Assembly (NCBI RefSeq): GCF_900187455.1
Contig: NZ_FYDX01000004.1
Location: forward strand, 186,001 to 250,000
Length of the DNA: 64,000 bases
Source: Pseudomonas sp. Irchel 3E13
GTDB taxonomy: Bacteria > Pseudomonadota > Gammaproteobacteria > Pseudomonadales > Pseudomonadaceae
Direction of reading: 5' to 3'
Position 1 is the first letter of the stretch. Every line of letters begins with the position of its first letter. The position numbers and the translations under genes are program-made. Below the pieces are notes generated by a model. It was not told the origin of the DNA. It did no database searches and worked only from the letters and a program-made list of their open reading frames with translations. This document shows positions 41,288-49,413 of the stretch, one piece after another.

Positions 41288-42271
41288 ATGTGGTTCAGCA
41301 AAGCGTCCAGTGAACTGGCCAATGAAGTCAGCCAGTGGCTTGAACACCTGTCCAGCAACGGCGGCGGCGCGCTCAATCCGCCGGTTCTGCAGCGTCAGCC
41401 GCGCTTGGCCGGCGCCCTGCAGCACCTGCAACGGGATTGGACGGAGCTGCAGCGGGTCCGCCAGCAGGCCGAGCGCCAACCGCCGCCGCCCTGCACCGCC
41501 GAGGAGCACGCTGCCCTCGAACGTCGCGTGGCGGAAGCCGAAGCGCGGGCGGCGGCCCTCGTCGCCGAACGCGACGACGCCGAACAGCGCTGCCTGACCC
41601 TGGAGGCCGAGCGGCAGCGCTGGGACGAAGAACGCCAGGTCTGGGACCTGACCAAGCGCACCCTCACCGAAGGCTGCTGGGCGATGAACGTGGTCAACGG
41701 CGACCCGGACCATCCGCAGAACGTGATCCGCTGGTCCGAGCAGTTCCGCAACCTGATCGGCTACAACCGCGAAACGTTCCCCGATGGCTGGGACAGCTAC
41801 TTCGGCGTGGTCAACGCCGACGACCTGAAGAACGTCATGAAGGTATTCAACAGCGCCATGGTCGACAGCCAGGGCGACGGCCTGTACGCCGTGGAATACC
41901 GCATGCGCCACAAGACCCGTGGCGAAGTCTGGTTCCGCGAGCGTGGGCGTTGCCTGCGCGACGCCCAGGGGCGGCTGACCTGGGTGACCGGTGCAGTGCG
42001 GGAAATCAGCGACGAGAAAACCGCCGCCTCGCTGCATGACCGCGAGCAGGCCAGCATCCAGGCCACCTACGGGCAGATCGCCCAGGTCGCCGGGGTGATT
42101 CGCGGGATTGCCGAGCAGACCAACCTGCTGGCGCTGAACGCCGCCATCGAAGCGGCCCGCGCCGGCGAAGGCGGTCGCGGCTTCGCCGTGGTGGCCGATG
42201 AAGTACGCAACCTGGCGCGCCGGACACAAGAGTCGGTGCAGCAGATCCAGACCATGTTGCAGAGTCAGTGA
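41288..42271 (+). CDS. Short cytoplasmic PAS-containing chemoreceptor-like protein
   Basis: A 327-residue protein with no membrane segment. Order: a coiled coil (about 70-125), a PAS domain (about 130-240; [20 protein letters not shown], then [20 protein letters not shown]), and a minimal chemoreceptor signalling tip ([20 protein letters not shown], then [20 protein letters not shown]). The protein ends right after the tip, so the long methylation helices and most of the hairpin are missing. Such truncated PAS receptors exist in pseudomonads. Placed after tmm-tdm and before Amt, it could sense methylamine metabolism or redox state and couple it to taxis. Confidence 0.82.
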   Translation: MWFSKASSELANEVSQWLEHLSSNGGGALNPPVLQRQPRLAGALQHLQRDWTELQRVRQQAERQPPPPCTAEEHAALERRVAEAEARAAALVAERDDAEQRCLTLEAERQRWDEERQVWDLTKRTLTEGCWAMNVVNGDPDHPQNVIRWSEQFRNLIGYNRETFPDGWDSYFGVVNADDLKNVMKVFNSAMVDSQGDGLYAVEYRMRHKTRGEVWFRERGRCLRDAQGRLTWVTGAVREISDEKTAASLHDREQASIQATYGQIAQVAGVIRGIAEQTNLLALNAAIEAARAGEGGRGFAVVADEVRNLARRTQESVQQIQTMLQSQ

Positions 42272-42300
42272 CACAGCATCGCTGCGGTTCGGCGCCCCGA

Positions 42301-42349
42301 CTAGCTCGCTCCTACGCGATTTCTGTAGGAGCGAGCTTGCTCGCGAAGG
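42301..42349. repeat. REP element pair
   Basis: CTAGCTCGCTCCTAC (42301-42315), a truncated inverted copy, is followed by a full CTGTAGGAGCGAGCTTGCTC element (from 42323). Same family as the repeat at 37277. Confidence 0.75.
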
Positions 42350-42446
42350 ACCACCAAGCAACAAATCCAAAAACAAGAAACCAGCGTCGTCCCCTTCCCT
42401 CTGCCCACCACAACTATTCCAGCGACAACGCATCGAGGATTGAGTG

Positions 42447-43808
42447 ATGGAAGAACAGAAAACGCCGACCCTGGAGGAACTCAAGGGTCTGATCGAGATG
42501 ACCAACACCCTCAATATGGAAATCTTCTATTGGTGGTGCATCGCCCTGATGATCCTGATCCACGCGGGGTTCCTCTCCTACGAAATCGGCGCCTCGCGCC
42601 TGAAGAACGCCCTGGCCGCCGGGGTGAAGAACATCCTCGCCTTCGGCTTCATCGTCCCCACCTTCTTCCTCTTCGGCTGGGCCATCTACAACGCCTTCCC
42701 CGACGGCCTCGTGCCGCGCATGGACGCCCTCGCCGCGGCCATGCCGTGGAGCCAGAGCATGGGCCCGAACATCAAGGACAACGCCACCGGGATTTTCTGG
42801 GGCGCCTTCGCCCTGTTCGCCGCGACCACCGGCTCGATCCTCTCCGGGGCCATCATCGAGCGGGCGCGGATGAGCGCCTTCATCATCATGACCATCCTGC
42901 TCGGCTCGGTGCTGTGGCTGTTCGGCGCCGCGTGGGGCTGGCACCCGGAAGGCTGGCTGACCGTGAAGTGGGGCTACCATGACGTCGGCGCGGCGGGTGT
43001 GGTGCACATGATCGCCGGCTTCTTCGCCCTGGCGGTGGTGATCAACCTCGGCGCCCGCATCGGCCGCTTCAACCCCGACGGCAGCGCCAACGCCATCGTC
43101 GGCCACAGCATGCCGATGAGCGTGGTCGGCTTGATGCTGATCATCGTCGGCTTCTTCGGCTTCCTTGGCGGCTGCATCATCTACAGCTCGGGCGCGCAGT
43201 GGATCAACATCTACGGCGCACCCACCACCCTCTCCGCCTTCGCCTTCAACACCCTGATGGGCTTCGCCGGCGGCCTGATCGGCGCCTACCTGACCAGCCG
43301 CGAGCCGTACTGGATGATGTCCGGTGGCCTGGTCGGGATCATCTCCGTGGCCCCCGGCCTTGACCTCTACCACCCCGGCCTTGCCTACCTGATCGGCATG
43401 GGCGTGGCCGCCGTGGCGCCGCTGGTGAACAACCTGCTGCTGAAATTCCGCCTCGACGACGCCGTCGGCGCCTTCGCCGTGCATGGCTTTGGCGGCTTCG
43501 CCGGGCTGGTCATCAGCGGCATCTTCCTTGCTGGCTACCCGAACATGAACGGCATGGCGCCGATCAGCTTCTTCGGCCAACTGGGCGGCGCGGTGGTGAT
43601 GGCGGCGCTCGGTTTCATCCCCGGCTACCTGGTCTCCTGGGCACTGAAGAAAGCCGGCGTGCTGCGGGTTCCGGCGCATGCCGAAGAGCGTGGCCTGGAC
43701 CTCACCGAAGTCCCGGCCCAGGCCTACCCGGAATGGAGCGGGATCTATGGTGAGCCGGTCAGCAAACCCAAGGCGAACCTGATCGCCGAAAGCAAAGCCA
43801 CTGTCTGA
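42447..43808 (+). CDS. Ammonium/methylammonium transporter (Amt family)
   Basis: A 453-residue Amt protein with about 11 membrane segments. The ATG at 42447 has GAGGAT upstream at 7 bases. The two pore histidines are in GAAGVVHMIAG and AFAVHGFGG, and SGAIIERARM is typical of the family. There is no cleavable signal peptide, unlike the second Amt gene at 44523. Its position beside tmm-tdm and a chemoreceptor suggests uptake of methylated amines or recapture of ammonium released by their breakdown. A tiny single-helix protein is encoded 11 bp downstream and may be its partner. Confidence 0.88.
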   Translation: MEEQKTPTLEELKGLIEMTNTLNMEIFYWWCIALMILIHAGFLSYEIGASRLKNALAAGVKNILAFGFIVPTFFLFGWAIYNAFPDGLVPRMDALAAAMPWSQSMGPNIKDNATGIFWGAFALFAATTGSILSGAIIERARMSAFIIMTILLGSVLWLFGAAWGWHPEGWLTVKWGYHDVGAAGVVHMIAGFFALAVVINLGARIGRFNPDGSANAIVGHSMPMSVVGLMLIIVGFFGFLGGCIIYSSGAQWINIYGAPTTLSAFAFNTLMGFAGGLIGAYLTSREPYWMMSGGLVGIISVAPGLDLYHPGLAYLIGMGVAAVAPLVNNLLLKFRLDDAVGAFAVHGFGGFAGLVISGIFLAGYPNMNGMAPISFFGQLGGAVVMAALGFIPGYLVSWALKKAGVLRVPAHAEERGLDLTEVPAQAYPEWSGIYGEPVSKPKANLIAESKATV

Positions 43809-43819
43809 GGAGCAACGCC

Positions 43820-43999
43820 ATGAGCATCAGTACCTACGAAGGCGCCAGCGCCGTGTTCACCTTCGCCGACAAACCGGTCGTGCTCGGCTTCATCACCCTG
43901 GTGGTGGTGGCGGCTACCCTGTATGCCCTGGTGACGACGTTTGTGCATGAGAAACACAGCTATGCGATGCCGGATGAGGAGTTGCCGAAGCTGAAGTGA
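43820..43999 (+). CDS. 59-residue single-pass membrane protein
   Basis: ATG at 43820, preceded by TGAGGAGC, gives MSISTYEGASAV...LPKLK, 59 residues. Residues about 18-42 form one hydrophobic helix (VVLGFITLVVVAATLYALVT), followed by a short charged tail with HEKHSYAMPDEELPK. It starts 11 bp after the Amt stop and shares its operon. I do not recognise the family. Small membrane proteins co-encoded with a transporter often modulate its activity or stability, which is my inference here. Codon use looks like that of its neighbours. Confidence 0.7.
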   Translation: MSISTYEGASAVFTFADKPVVLGFITLVVVAATLYALVTTFVHEKHSYAMPDEELPKLK

Positions 44000-44010
44000 C
44001 GCCCGAAAAA

Positions 44011-44100
44011 TCGCGAGCGAGCTCGCTCCTACAGGACCCTGTGGGAGCTGGCTTGCCAGCGATGGTGCCGGCCTCATCGCTGGCAAGCCAGCGCCCACAG
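44011..44100. repeat. Mixed REP/REPIN cluster
   Basis: A TCGCGAGCGAGCTCGCTCC REP (44011) abuts a second class of repeat: GTGGGAGCTGGCTTGCCAGC (from 44041) with its inverted mate ending at 44100. Two repeat families are adjacent between convergent genes. Confidence 0.8.
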
Positions 44101-44114
44101 AGCGCCTGCATCGT

Positions 44115-44456
44115 TCAAACAGCCTGCCCTTCTCCCACCAGCTTCAACCCGACAATCCCGCCAACAATCATCAACAGACACAACCCCTTCAGCACTCCCA
44201 GCGATTCCCCCAGAAACAGGCTGCCATACACCACCGTCCCCAGCGTGCCGATCCCCACCCATACCGCATACGCCAGGCCCAGCGGCAACTCGCGCACCGA
44301 GAGGCTCAGCAGGTAGATGCTCAGCGCCAGGAAAAACCCGCAATACAGGCTCGGCCACAGCCGGGTAAAGCCTTCGGTGCGGGGGATGATCGAGGCGTAG
44401 AACACCTCGCACACGCCCGCGAAAATCAGGTAGCCCCATCCATTCAACCCGCCCAT
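44115..44456 (-). CDS. Small multidrug resistance (SMR) transporter, SugE/Gdx-like
   Basis: A 113-residue protein with four hydrophobic segments using the ATG at 44456. The conserved membrane Glu is in AGVCEVFYAS (residue ~15), and RTEGFTRLWPSL plus YAVWVGIGTLG resemble the SugE/Gdx branch, whose characterised members export guanidinium or quaternary ammonium ions. It faces the Amt-small protein operon convergently and lies downstream of the second amt gene. A link to quaternary or methylated amines is tempting but not shown. Confidence 0.85.
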   Translation of the reverse strand: MGGLNGWGYLIFAGVCEVFYASIIPRTEGFTRLWPSLYCGFFLALSIYLLSLSVRELPLGLAYAVWVGIGTLGTVVYGSLFLGESLGVLKGLCLLMIVGGIVGLKLVGEGQAV

Positions 44457-44480
44457 CGCACCACTCCCTCGATCCCAATG

Positions 44481-44505
44481 AAAACGCCGACGCAAGGCGT
44501 CGGCG
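44481..44505 (-). terminator. Terminator of the amtB gene
   Basis: Stem CGCCGACGC / GCGTCGGCG with a 3-base loop, followed on the minus strand by TTTT (complement of 44481-44484). It lies just downstream of the amtB stop. Confidence 0.8.
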
Positions 44506-44522
44506 CGGGGTTTTCGCAACAT

Positions 44523-45842
44523 TCAATTCGAGTACTTGTAGCCCACCTCGCCGTGGGCGGAGAGGTCCAGGCCATCGACCTCGGCTTCTTCATCCACACG
44601 CAGGCCACCGCACAGCGCTGCCGCCAGCTTGAAGGCGACCCAGCTTGTGACCGCGGAAACGCTGATGCTGAACAGGATCGCGCCGGCGTTGATCGACAAC
44701 TGTTCCATCAGGCCACGCCCTTCGGCGAAGCCCTGGCCACCAATCGCCGTCAATGCGAACACCGGAGTCAGCAGGCCACCCAGAATGCCGGCCACGCCAT
44801 GCACGCCGAACACATCGAAGGCGTCGTCCAGGCCGATCATCGGCTTGAGTTTATCCACCGACCAGACGCACACCGGACCAGCGATCAGGCCCAGCAGAAT
44901 CGCGCCCATGGGCCCGACATAACCGCACGCCGGGGTGATCGCCACCAGCCCGGCGATGGCGCCGGAGATCGCGCCGAACAGGCTCGGCCGGCCGCGGTGC
45001 TGCCACTCGACGAGGATCCAGCCCAGCGCCCCGGCGCAACTGGCGAGCATGGTGTTGACCATCACCAGCATCGCGAAGCCGTTGGCCGCCAGCGCACAAC
45101 CGCCGCAGAACCCCAGCCAGCCGACCCAGAGCATGCAGCCGCCGGTAAAGGTCATGGTCATGTTGTGCGGCGCCAGCGCCGAGGTGCCGAAACCGCGTCG
45201 ACGCCCAAGCATCCAGGCCCCGACCAGCGCGGCGATACCGACGTTGAGGTGCACCACATTGCCGCCGGCAAAATCCTGCACGCCAAGGTTGAACACCCAG
45301 CCGCCGCCCCAGGCCATGTGCGCCATGGGGATGTAGTTGAGGGTCAGCCAGATCGCCATGAACACCAGCACCGCGCTGAACTTCATGCGTTCGGCGAAGG
45401 CGCCGACGATGATCGCCGGGGTGATCGCGGCAAACAGCAGCATGAACAGGAAGTACAGGTATTCGGGGATGGTGCCGACCACCGTGTCCTTGGTCACGCC
45501 GCTCATGAACAGCTTGTCGAGACCGCCGAGCACCGCTTGCAGCGAGCCGCCGTCGGCGAAGGTCAGGCTGTAGCCATAGACGGCGAACAACACCGCCATC
45601 AGCGACGAGGTGCAGAACACCTGCATCATGATCGACAGCACGTTCTTGCTCCGCGCCATGCCGCCATAGAACAGCGCCAGACCCGGCAGCATCATCAACA
45701 GCACCACCAGCGAGCACAACGCCACGAAGGCGGTGTCGCCACTGTTGATCGCGGGCGGCGCGTCCTCGGCCAGGGCCGCAGTCGCGCTCAACATCAGGGA
45801 AAGGCCCAAGGTACCGCGGACCACAGGTGAAAACCGGATCAT
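44523..45842 (-). CDS. amtB: Ammonium transporter AmtB
   Basis: A 439-residue Amt protein using the ATG at 45842, which has GGAGG upstream; the open frame to 45977 lacks support. It begins with a cleavable signal peptide (to about ATAALA), followed by 11 membrane segments. AFAERMKF, FAGGNVVHLNVG (first pore His) and DVFGVHGVAGILGG (second) are present. It mediates ammonium uptake. glnK, which normally precedes amtB, is not adjacent here, so this may be an extra copy. A near-consensus sigma-54 promoter lies 120 bp upstream, in keeping with NtrC control under nitrogen limitation. Confidence 0.92.
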   Translation of the reverse strand: MIRFSPVVRGTLGLSLMLSATAALAEDAPPAINSGDTAFVALCSLVVLLMMLPGLALFYGGMARSKNVLSIMMQVFCTSSLMAVLFAVYGYSLTFADGGSLQAVLGGLDKLFMSGVTKDTVVGTIPEYLYFLFMLLFAAITPAIIVGAFAERMKFSAVLVFMAIWLTLNYIPMAHMAWGGGWVFNLGVQDFAGGNVVHLNVGIAALVGAWMLGRRRGFGTSALAPHNMTMTFTGGCMLWVGWLGFCGGCALAANGFAMLVMVNTMLASCAGALGWILVEWQHRGRPSLFGAISGAIAGLVAITPACGYVGPMGAILLGLIAGPVCVWSVDKLKPMIGLDDAFDVFGVHGVAGILGGLLTPVFALTAIGGQGFAEGRGLMEQLSINAGAILFSISVSAVTSWVAFKLAAALCGGLRVDEEAEVDGLDLSAHGEVGYKYSN

Positions 45843-45961
45843 TGCCCACTGCCTCCAATCGATGGGGATGCCTGCACCCCGTGCTCGGATGACGGGTCGG
45901 CATTCGGGTGCCTCGGGAAGAGCATCCTTCCGCGTGGCTGTTGAGTTGCCCCATGGACAAG

Positions 45962-45976
45962 GCAATTGGCCTGCCA
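45962..45976 (-). promoter_or_regulatory. Sigma-54 promoter of amtB
   Basis: The minus strand reads TGGCAG-GCCAA-TTGC, one mismatch from the TGGCAC-N5-TTGC consensus, with a T before it. The distance to the amtB start (about 120 bp) leaves a ~100-base leader. The surrounding intergenic region 45843-46245 has no other recognised gene. Confidence 0.7.
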
Positions 45977-46095
45977 AGTTCTTCGCTCAGCTTTCATCAA
46001 GATTCAAGCAGATGATTTAAAAGACTTTTATTTGAAATTTCGGCGGGAAGACGGTCTTTTTAGTATTTCCCTGAGGGAAAGTTAGTTTCTTTTTG

Positions 46096-46112
46096 TGCAA
46101 CTTTTAAGTGCA
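46096..46112. promoter_or_regulatory. NtrC-like binding site
   Basis: TGCAACTTTTAAGTGCA matches 10 of 14 defined positions of the NtrC consensus TGCACCA-N3-TGGTGCA. It lies about 120 bp upstream of the sigma-54 promoter, the usual enhancer distance. A second imperfect inverted repeat (CTTCAC-C-GTGAAG) follows directly. Confidence 0.5.
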
Positions 46113-46245
46113 CTTCACCGTGAAGGTGCTTCACTCCGGACGGCCCGCTTCAGCCTCGTGCACCGCCGCTCGAATTCCCGAGGCAGCCGAAGAGGCATCA
46201 CCTTGATATCATCGTCCAAAACCAAGGACTGGAGAGTCTTGAGCA

Positions 46246-46899
46246 ATGACTACGAACGTTGATATCGCCGCCACGCTACACCGTAAATATGGCGTGCTGG
46301 TCGAGCCCTCCTCGCTGAGCGACGAGGTGGTCCAGCGGCTGGCCAAGAAGATCAACTACCCGCGAATCACGTCCTGGCAAACGCTGAAGGACTGGAGTGA
46401 CCGGGTGCTCGGCGAAGGCGAGTCCGTGCGTTTTCTGCTTCCGCAGTCGCCAGGCCGCAACACCCATTTCGGCACGCTACGCTTCCTCAGCGAAGAAGCC
46501 CGGGAATTGGTCGAGCATATCGCCGAGCGTCAGGTGGACCAGGCGATCGGTCAACTGGAGGAAGCCGAAGAGGACGTCGATTTCGACGATGAAATCGAGG
46601 CCGAAGTCGCCGTCTTCGCACCCGGCGCTGCGGAAGTTGAAGCCATCACCTCGAGCGCGCAACGCGGGCTGAATACCTTGCACGCCCTGCTCGAAGAAAG
46701 TGACCGCTGGGAACCGGTGATTGCCGCACGCATCGAAGACCTGCTCAAGCAGCACCGCGGCACAGAAGAAGTGGACACGCTGAGCGTGATGAGCGCGCTG
46801 CTGGACCAACTGAACAAGCCGATCAAGGCGATCCGCGAACTGAACGAAAAGCGCTCGGCTGACGTAGCCCGTTCGATGGCGCCCACCGTAAGCAACTAA
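46246..46899 (+). CDS. Conserved-type hypothetical protein
   Basis: A 217-residue soluble protein I do not recognise. It has no signal peptide or membrane segment. The N-terminal ~90 residues look globular (RKYGVLVEPSSLSDEVVQRL, then FGTLRFLSEEARELVEHI), residues 95-125 are very acidic (EEAEEDVDFDDEIEAE), and the remainder is predicted largely helical. It is divergent from amtB and followed by a GC-rich stem-loop; it appears monocistronic. Reading-frame composition matches the neighbours, so it is very likely a real gene. Confidence 0.75.
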   Translation: MTTNVDIAATLHRKYGVLVEPSSLSDEVVQRLAKKINYPRITSWQTLKDWSDRVLGEGESVRFLLPQSPGRNTHFGTLRFLSEEARELVEHIAERQVDQAIGQLEEAEEDVDFDDEIEAEVAVFAPGAAEVEAITSSAQRGLNTLHALLEESDRWEPVIAARIEDLLKQHRGTEEVDTLSVMSALLDQLNKPIKAIRELNEKRSADVARSMAPTVSN

Positions 46900-46914
46900 G
46901 CCAAAACGCCTCCC

Positions 46915-46938
46915 GCCAGGCCGGTAATCCGGCCTGGC
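46915..46938 (+). terminator. Stem-loop after the hypothetical gene
   Basis: GCCAGGCCGG-TAAT-CCGGCCTGGC, a perfect 10-bp stem, but no T-run follows. Possibly a terminator or mRNA 3' stabiliser. Confidence 0.5.
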
Positions 46939-47035
46939 ATCTCTACGCTAGAACCGCGTAACACCCTCTATTCCAAGACATTTTTCTGTCTGACCCATCA
47001 AGTTTTCTGGCATACCATCAGTTTAAAAAGTATTT

Positions 47036-47054
47036 GCAAATGCGAATTATACGC
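47036..47054 (+). promoter_or_regulatory. Fur-box-like site
   Basis: GCAAATGCGAATTATACGC matches 11 of 19 positions of the Fur consensus and contains the AAATGCGAATTAT core common in Pseudomonas iron-regulated promoters. It lies 60 bp before the siderophore receptor gene. Confidence 0.55.
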
Positions 47055-47113
47055 AGATACTATCGCCCGCCTTTCTCGTTGTCCTATAACCTCCCGCCAG
47101 GATTTCAAACTCG

Positions 47114-49246
47114 ATGCGTCGCACGATCGTCTCGCTGTGCCTGCTCCACGCCATTCCTTCGCTGGCTTTGGCTGCCCAGTCCCCCGAAAACGCCACCGGC
47201 AACGTCCAGCTCGACGCGGTGAACATCAACGCCGACGCCGCCGACTACGAGCGCGCCGACGGTCCGGTGCAAGGCTACAAAGCCACCCGTTCCGCCAGCG
47301 CGACACGCACCGACACGGCGCTGCACGAAACCCCGCAATCGATCAGCGTGGTGCCGCGGGATGTGCTGGAAGACACCGCGTCCACTCGCCTGCAGGACGC
47401 CCTCGACTACGCCGGCGGCGTGGGCCGGGCCAACAACTTCGGCGGCCAGGGGCTGACCACCGTGACGGTGCGCGGCTTTACCACCGGCGAGTACTACCGC
47501 AACGGCTTTCCGATGAACCGCGGCTACCCCAACGCCCCGGACGCCAACAGCGTCGAGCGCCTGGAAGTGATTCGCGGCCCGGCCACCAGCCTGTACGGCC
47601 GTGGCGATCCTGGCGGCACCTTCAACGTGGTCAGCAAGCAGCCACTGCCGGAAAGCAAAGTCACCCTCGGCAGCCAGTTCGATGACCAGGGCATGCACCG
47701 CGCCACCCTCGACGCCACAGGCCCGCTGAACCAGGACGGCAGCCTCGCCTATCGCCTGAACATCCTCGGCGAAGGCGGCGACAGTTTCCGCGACGATGTC
47801 GAGAGCGAGCGCTACGAAGTCGCGCCGGTGCTCAGCTGGCAGGTCAACGACGCCACGAAGATCATCTTCGAAGGCGACTTCATGCGGAACAACCACCCGC
47901 TGGACCGTGGCCTGACCCGCTACACCACCCAGACCGGCAGCGCCTCGCGTGACACCAACATCTGGGAAAAAGGCAGCGACAACCTGCTGCACAACGACAA
48001 CGACATGGCCCAGTTGCGTTTCGAACACGCCCTGAACGACAACTGGACCCTCGGCGGTGGCTTCCAGTGGCTGGACGGCACCCTGCAAGGCAACGCCGTC
48101 GAAGCCAACGGCGCGCCGGCGGACGGCCGCACCCTGCAGCGCAACTTCAACTGGCGCAAGCTGGACTGGACCGACCGCGATTACCAACTGAACCTCACCG
48201 GCCACTTCGACACCGGCGGCTTCGCCCACACCTTGCTGACCGGCGTGGAATACGAAGACTACGACTACCAGTCGATCATCCTGCGTTCGTCCGCCGCCGT
48301 CGGCACCTACCCGATCGATATCTACAACCCGGTGCTGGGCCAGCCGCGCCCGGCCCTGACCCGCACCACCACCCACGACCAGGAAAACCTCAAGACCTGG
48401 GCCTACTTCCTGCAGGATCAGGTAGCGCTGACCGAGCGTCTCAAGGCGCTGGCGGGTGTGCGCATCGAACGCTTCGAGCACCACTACGACAACTACCTGC
48501 CGGGCACCAAGGGTTGGGAAGCTGCCGAGAACGCGGTGACACCGCGCTTCGGCCTGATCTACGACCTGACCGACAGCCTCGCGGTCTACGCCAACACCGC
48601 GCGCTCGTTCAAGCCCAACAGCGGCGCCAGCCTGCAAGGCGACGGCTTCGAGCCGGAAAAGGGCAAGTCGTATGAACTGGGAATGAAGTGGGAAGCGCTG
48701 GACCGCCAGCTCAGCGTCGACGGCGCGATCTACCACATCGTCAAGGAAAACGTGCTGACCCGCGACCCGACCGACCCGAACTACAGCATCGCCGCAGGCG
48801 AGATACGCAGCCGTGGCCTGGACCTCAACATCGCCGGCAACCTCACCCCCGAGTGGCGCGTGATCGGTGGCTACGCCTACGTCGATGCCGAAGTGAGCAA
48901 AGACAACCGCCTGCCGACCGGCACCCGCCTGGCCAACATCCCGCGCAACAGCTTCAGCCTGCTCAACACCTACGAATTCCAGGACGGCGTCGCCAAGGGT
49001 CTGGGCCTGGGTGTGGGAGTGAAATACGTCGGCGACCGCAACGGCCAGACCGAAGCCGTGACCTACACCATGGAACGCTACAGCGTGGTTGACCTGTTGA
49101 GCTTCTACAAAGTCAACGAGCACGTGCGGCTGAACCTGGATGTGAAGAACGTCTTCAACAAGGGGTATGACGAAGGCGCGTTCAACACCTACGCCTATCC
49201 GGGTGCACCGCGGACGGTGCAGGTGGGGGTTGCGTATACCTTCTGA
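47114..49246 (+). CDS. TonB-dependent siderophore receptor
   Basis: A 710-residue outer-membrane receptor. Signal peptide to about residue 20 (ending ALAA), then a TonB-box-like VQLDAVNINA, a plug domain (TALHETPQSISVVPRDVLED through VERLEVIRGPATSLYGRGDP), and a 22-strand barrel with the usual C-terminal Phe (VQVGVAYTF). There is no N-terminal signalling extension, so it is not a FecA/FpvA-type transducer. It would import a ferric siderophore using TonB-ExbBD. The upstream Fur-like site agrees. The ligand is unknown, and no siderophore or sigma-factor gene is next to it. Confidence 0.93.
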   Translation: MRRTIVSLCLLHAIPSLALAAQSPENATGNVQLDAVNINADAADYERADGPVQGYKATRSASATRTDTALHETPQSISVVPRDVLEDTASTRLQDALDYAGGVGRANNFGGQGLTTVTVRGFTTGEYYRNGFPMNRGYPNAPDANSVERLEVIRGPATSLYGRGDPGGTFNVVSKQPLPESKVTLGSQFDDQGMHRATLDATGPLNQDGSLAYRLNILGEGGDSFRDDVESERYEVAPVLSWQVNDATKIIFEGDFMRNNHPLDRGLTRYTTQTGSASRDTNIWEKGSDNLLHNDNDMAQLRFEHALNDNWTLGGGFQWLDGTLQGNAVEANGAPADGRTLQRNFNWRKLDWTDRDYQLNLTGHFDTGGFAHTLLTGVEYEDYDYQSIILRSSAAVGTYPIDIYNPVLGQPRPALTRTTTHDQENLKTWAYFLQDQVALTERLKALAGVRIERFEHHYDNYLPGTKGWEAAENAVTPRFGLIYDLTDSLAVYANTARSFKPNSGASLQGDGFEPEKGKSYELGMKWEALDRQLSVDGAIYHIVKENVLTRDPTDPNYSIAAGEIRSRGLDLNIAGNLTPEWRVIGGYAYVDAEVSKDNRLPTGTRLANIPRNSFSLLNTYEFQDGVAKGLGLGVGVKYVGDRNGQTEAVTYTMERYSVVDLLSFYKVNEHVRLNLDVKNVFNKGYDEGAFNTYAYPGAPRTVQVGVAYTF

Positions 49247-49256
49247 GTAGGCTGAT

Positions 49257-49348
49257 GGCCTCATCGCCGGCAAGGCCGGCTCCCACAAGAGGGTGGCTGA
49301 CCTCGCAATAGAGGCCAGACAAAACCTGTGGGTGCTGGCTTGTCGGGC
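49257..49348. repeat. REPIN-like repeat pair
   Basis: GGCCTCATCGCCGGCAAGGC...CTCCCACA (49257-49288) and an inverted, degenerate partner (CCTGTGGGTGCTGGCTTGTC, from 49325). It lies between the receptor gene and the DUF262 operon. Confidence 0.7.
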
Positions 49349-49413
49349 GCCGAACCGCAGCGATTGCGCCAGTCCATTCACCACCGCTATCGCTGGCGAC
49401 CACGCCTTCTGAA

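Noticed and set aside
46091..46140. Canonical NtrC sites in pairs before amtB
   Set aside because: Only one site fits the 17-bp consensus reasonably; the neighbouring dyad CTTCAC-C-GTGAAG has the wrong spacing.
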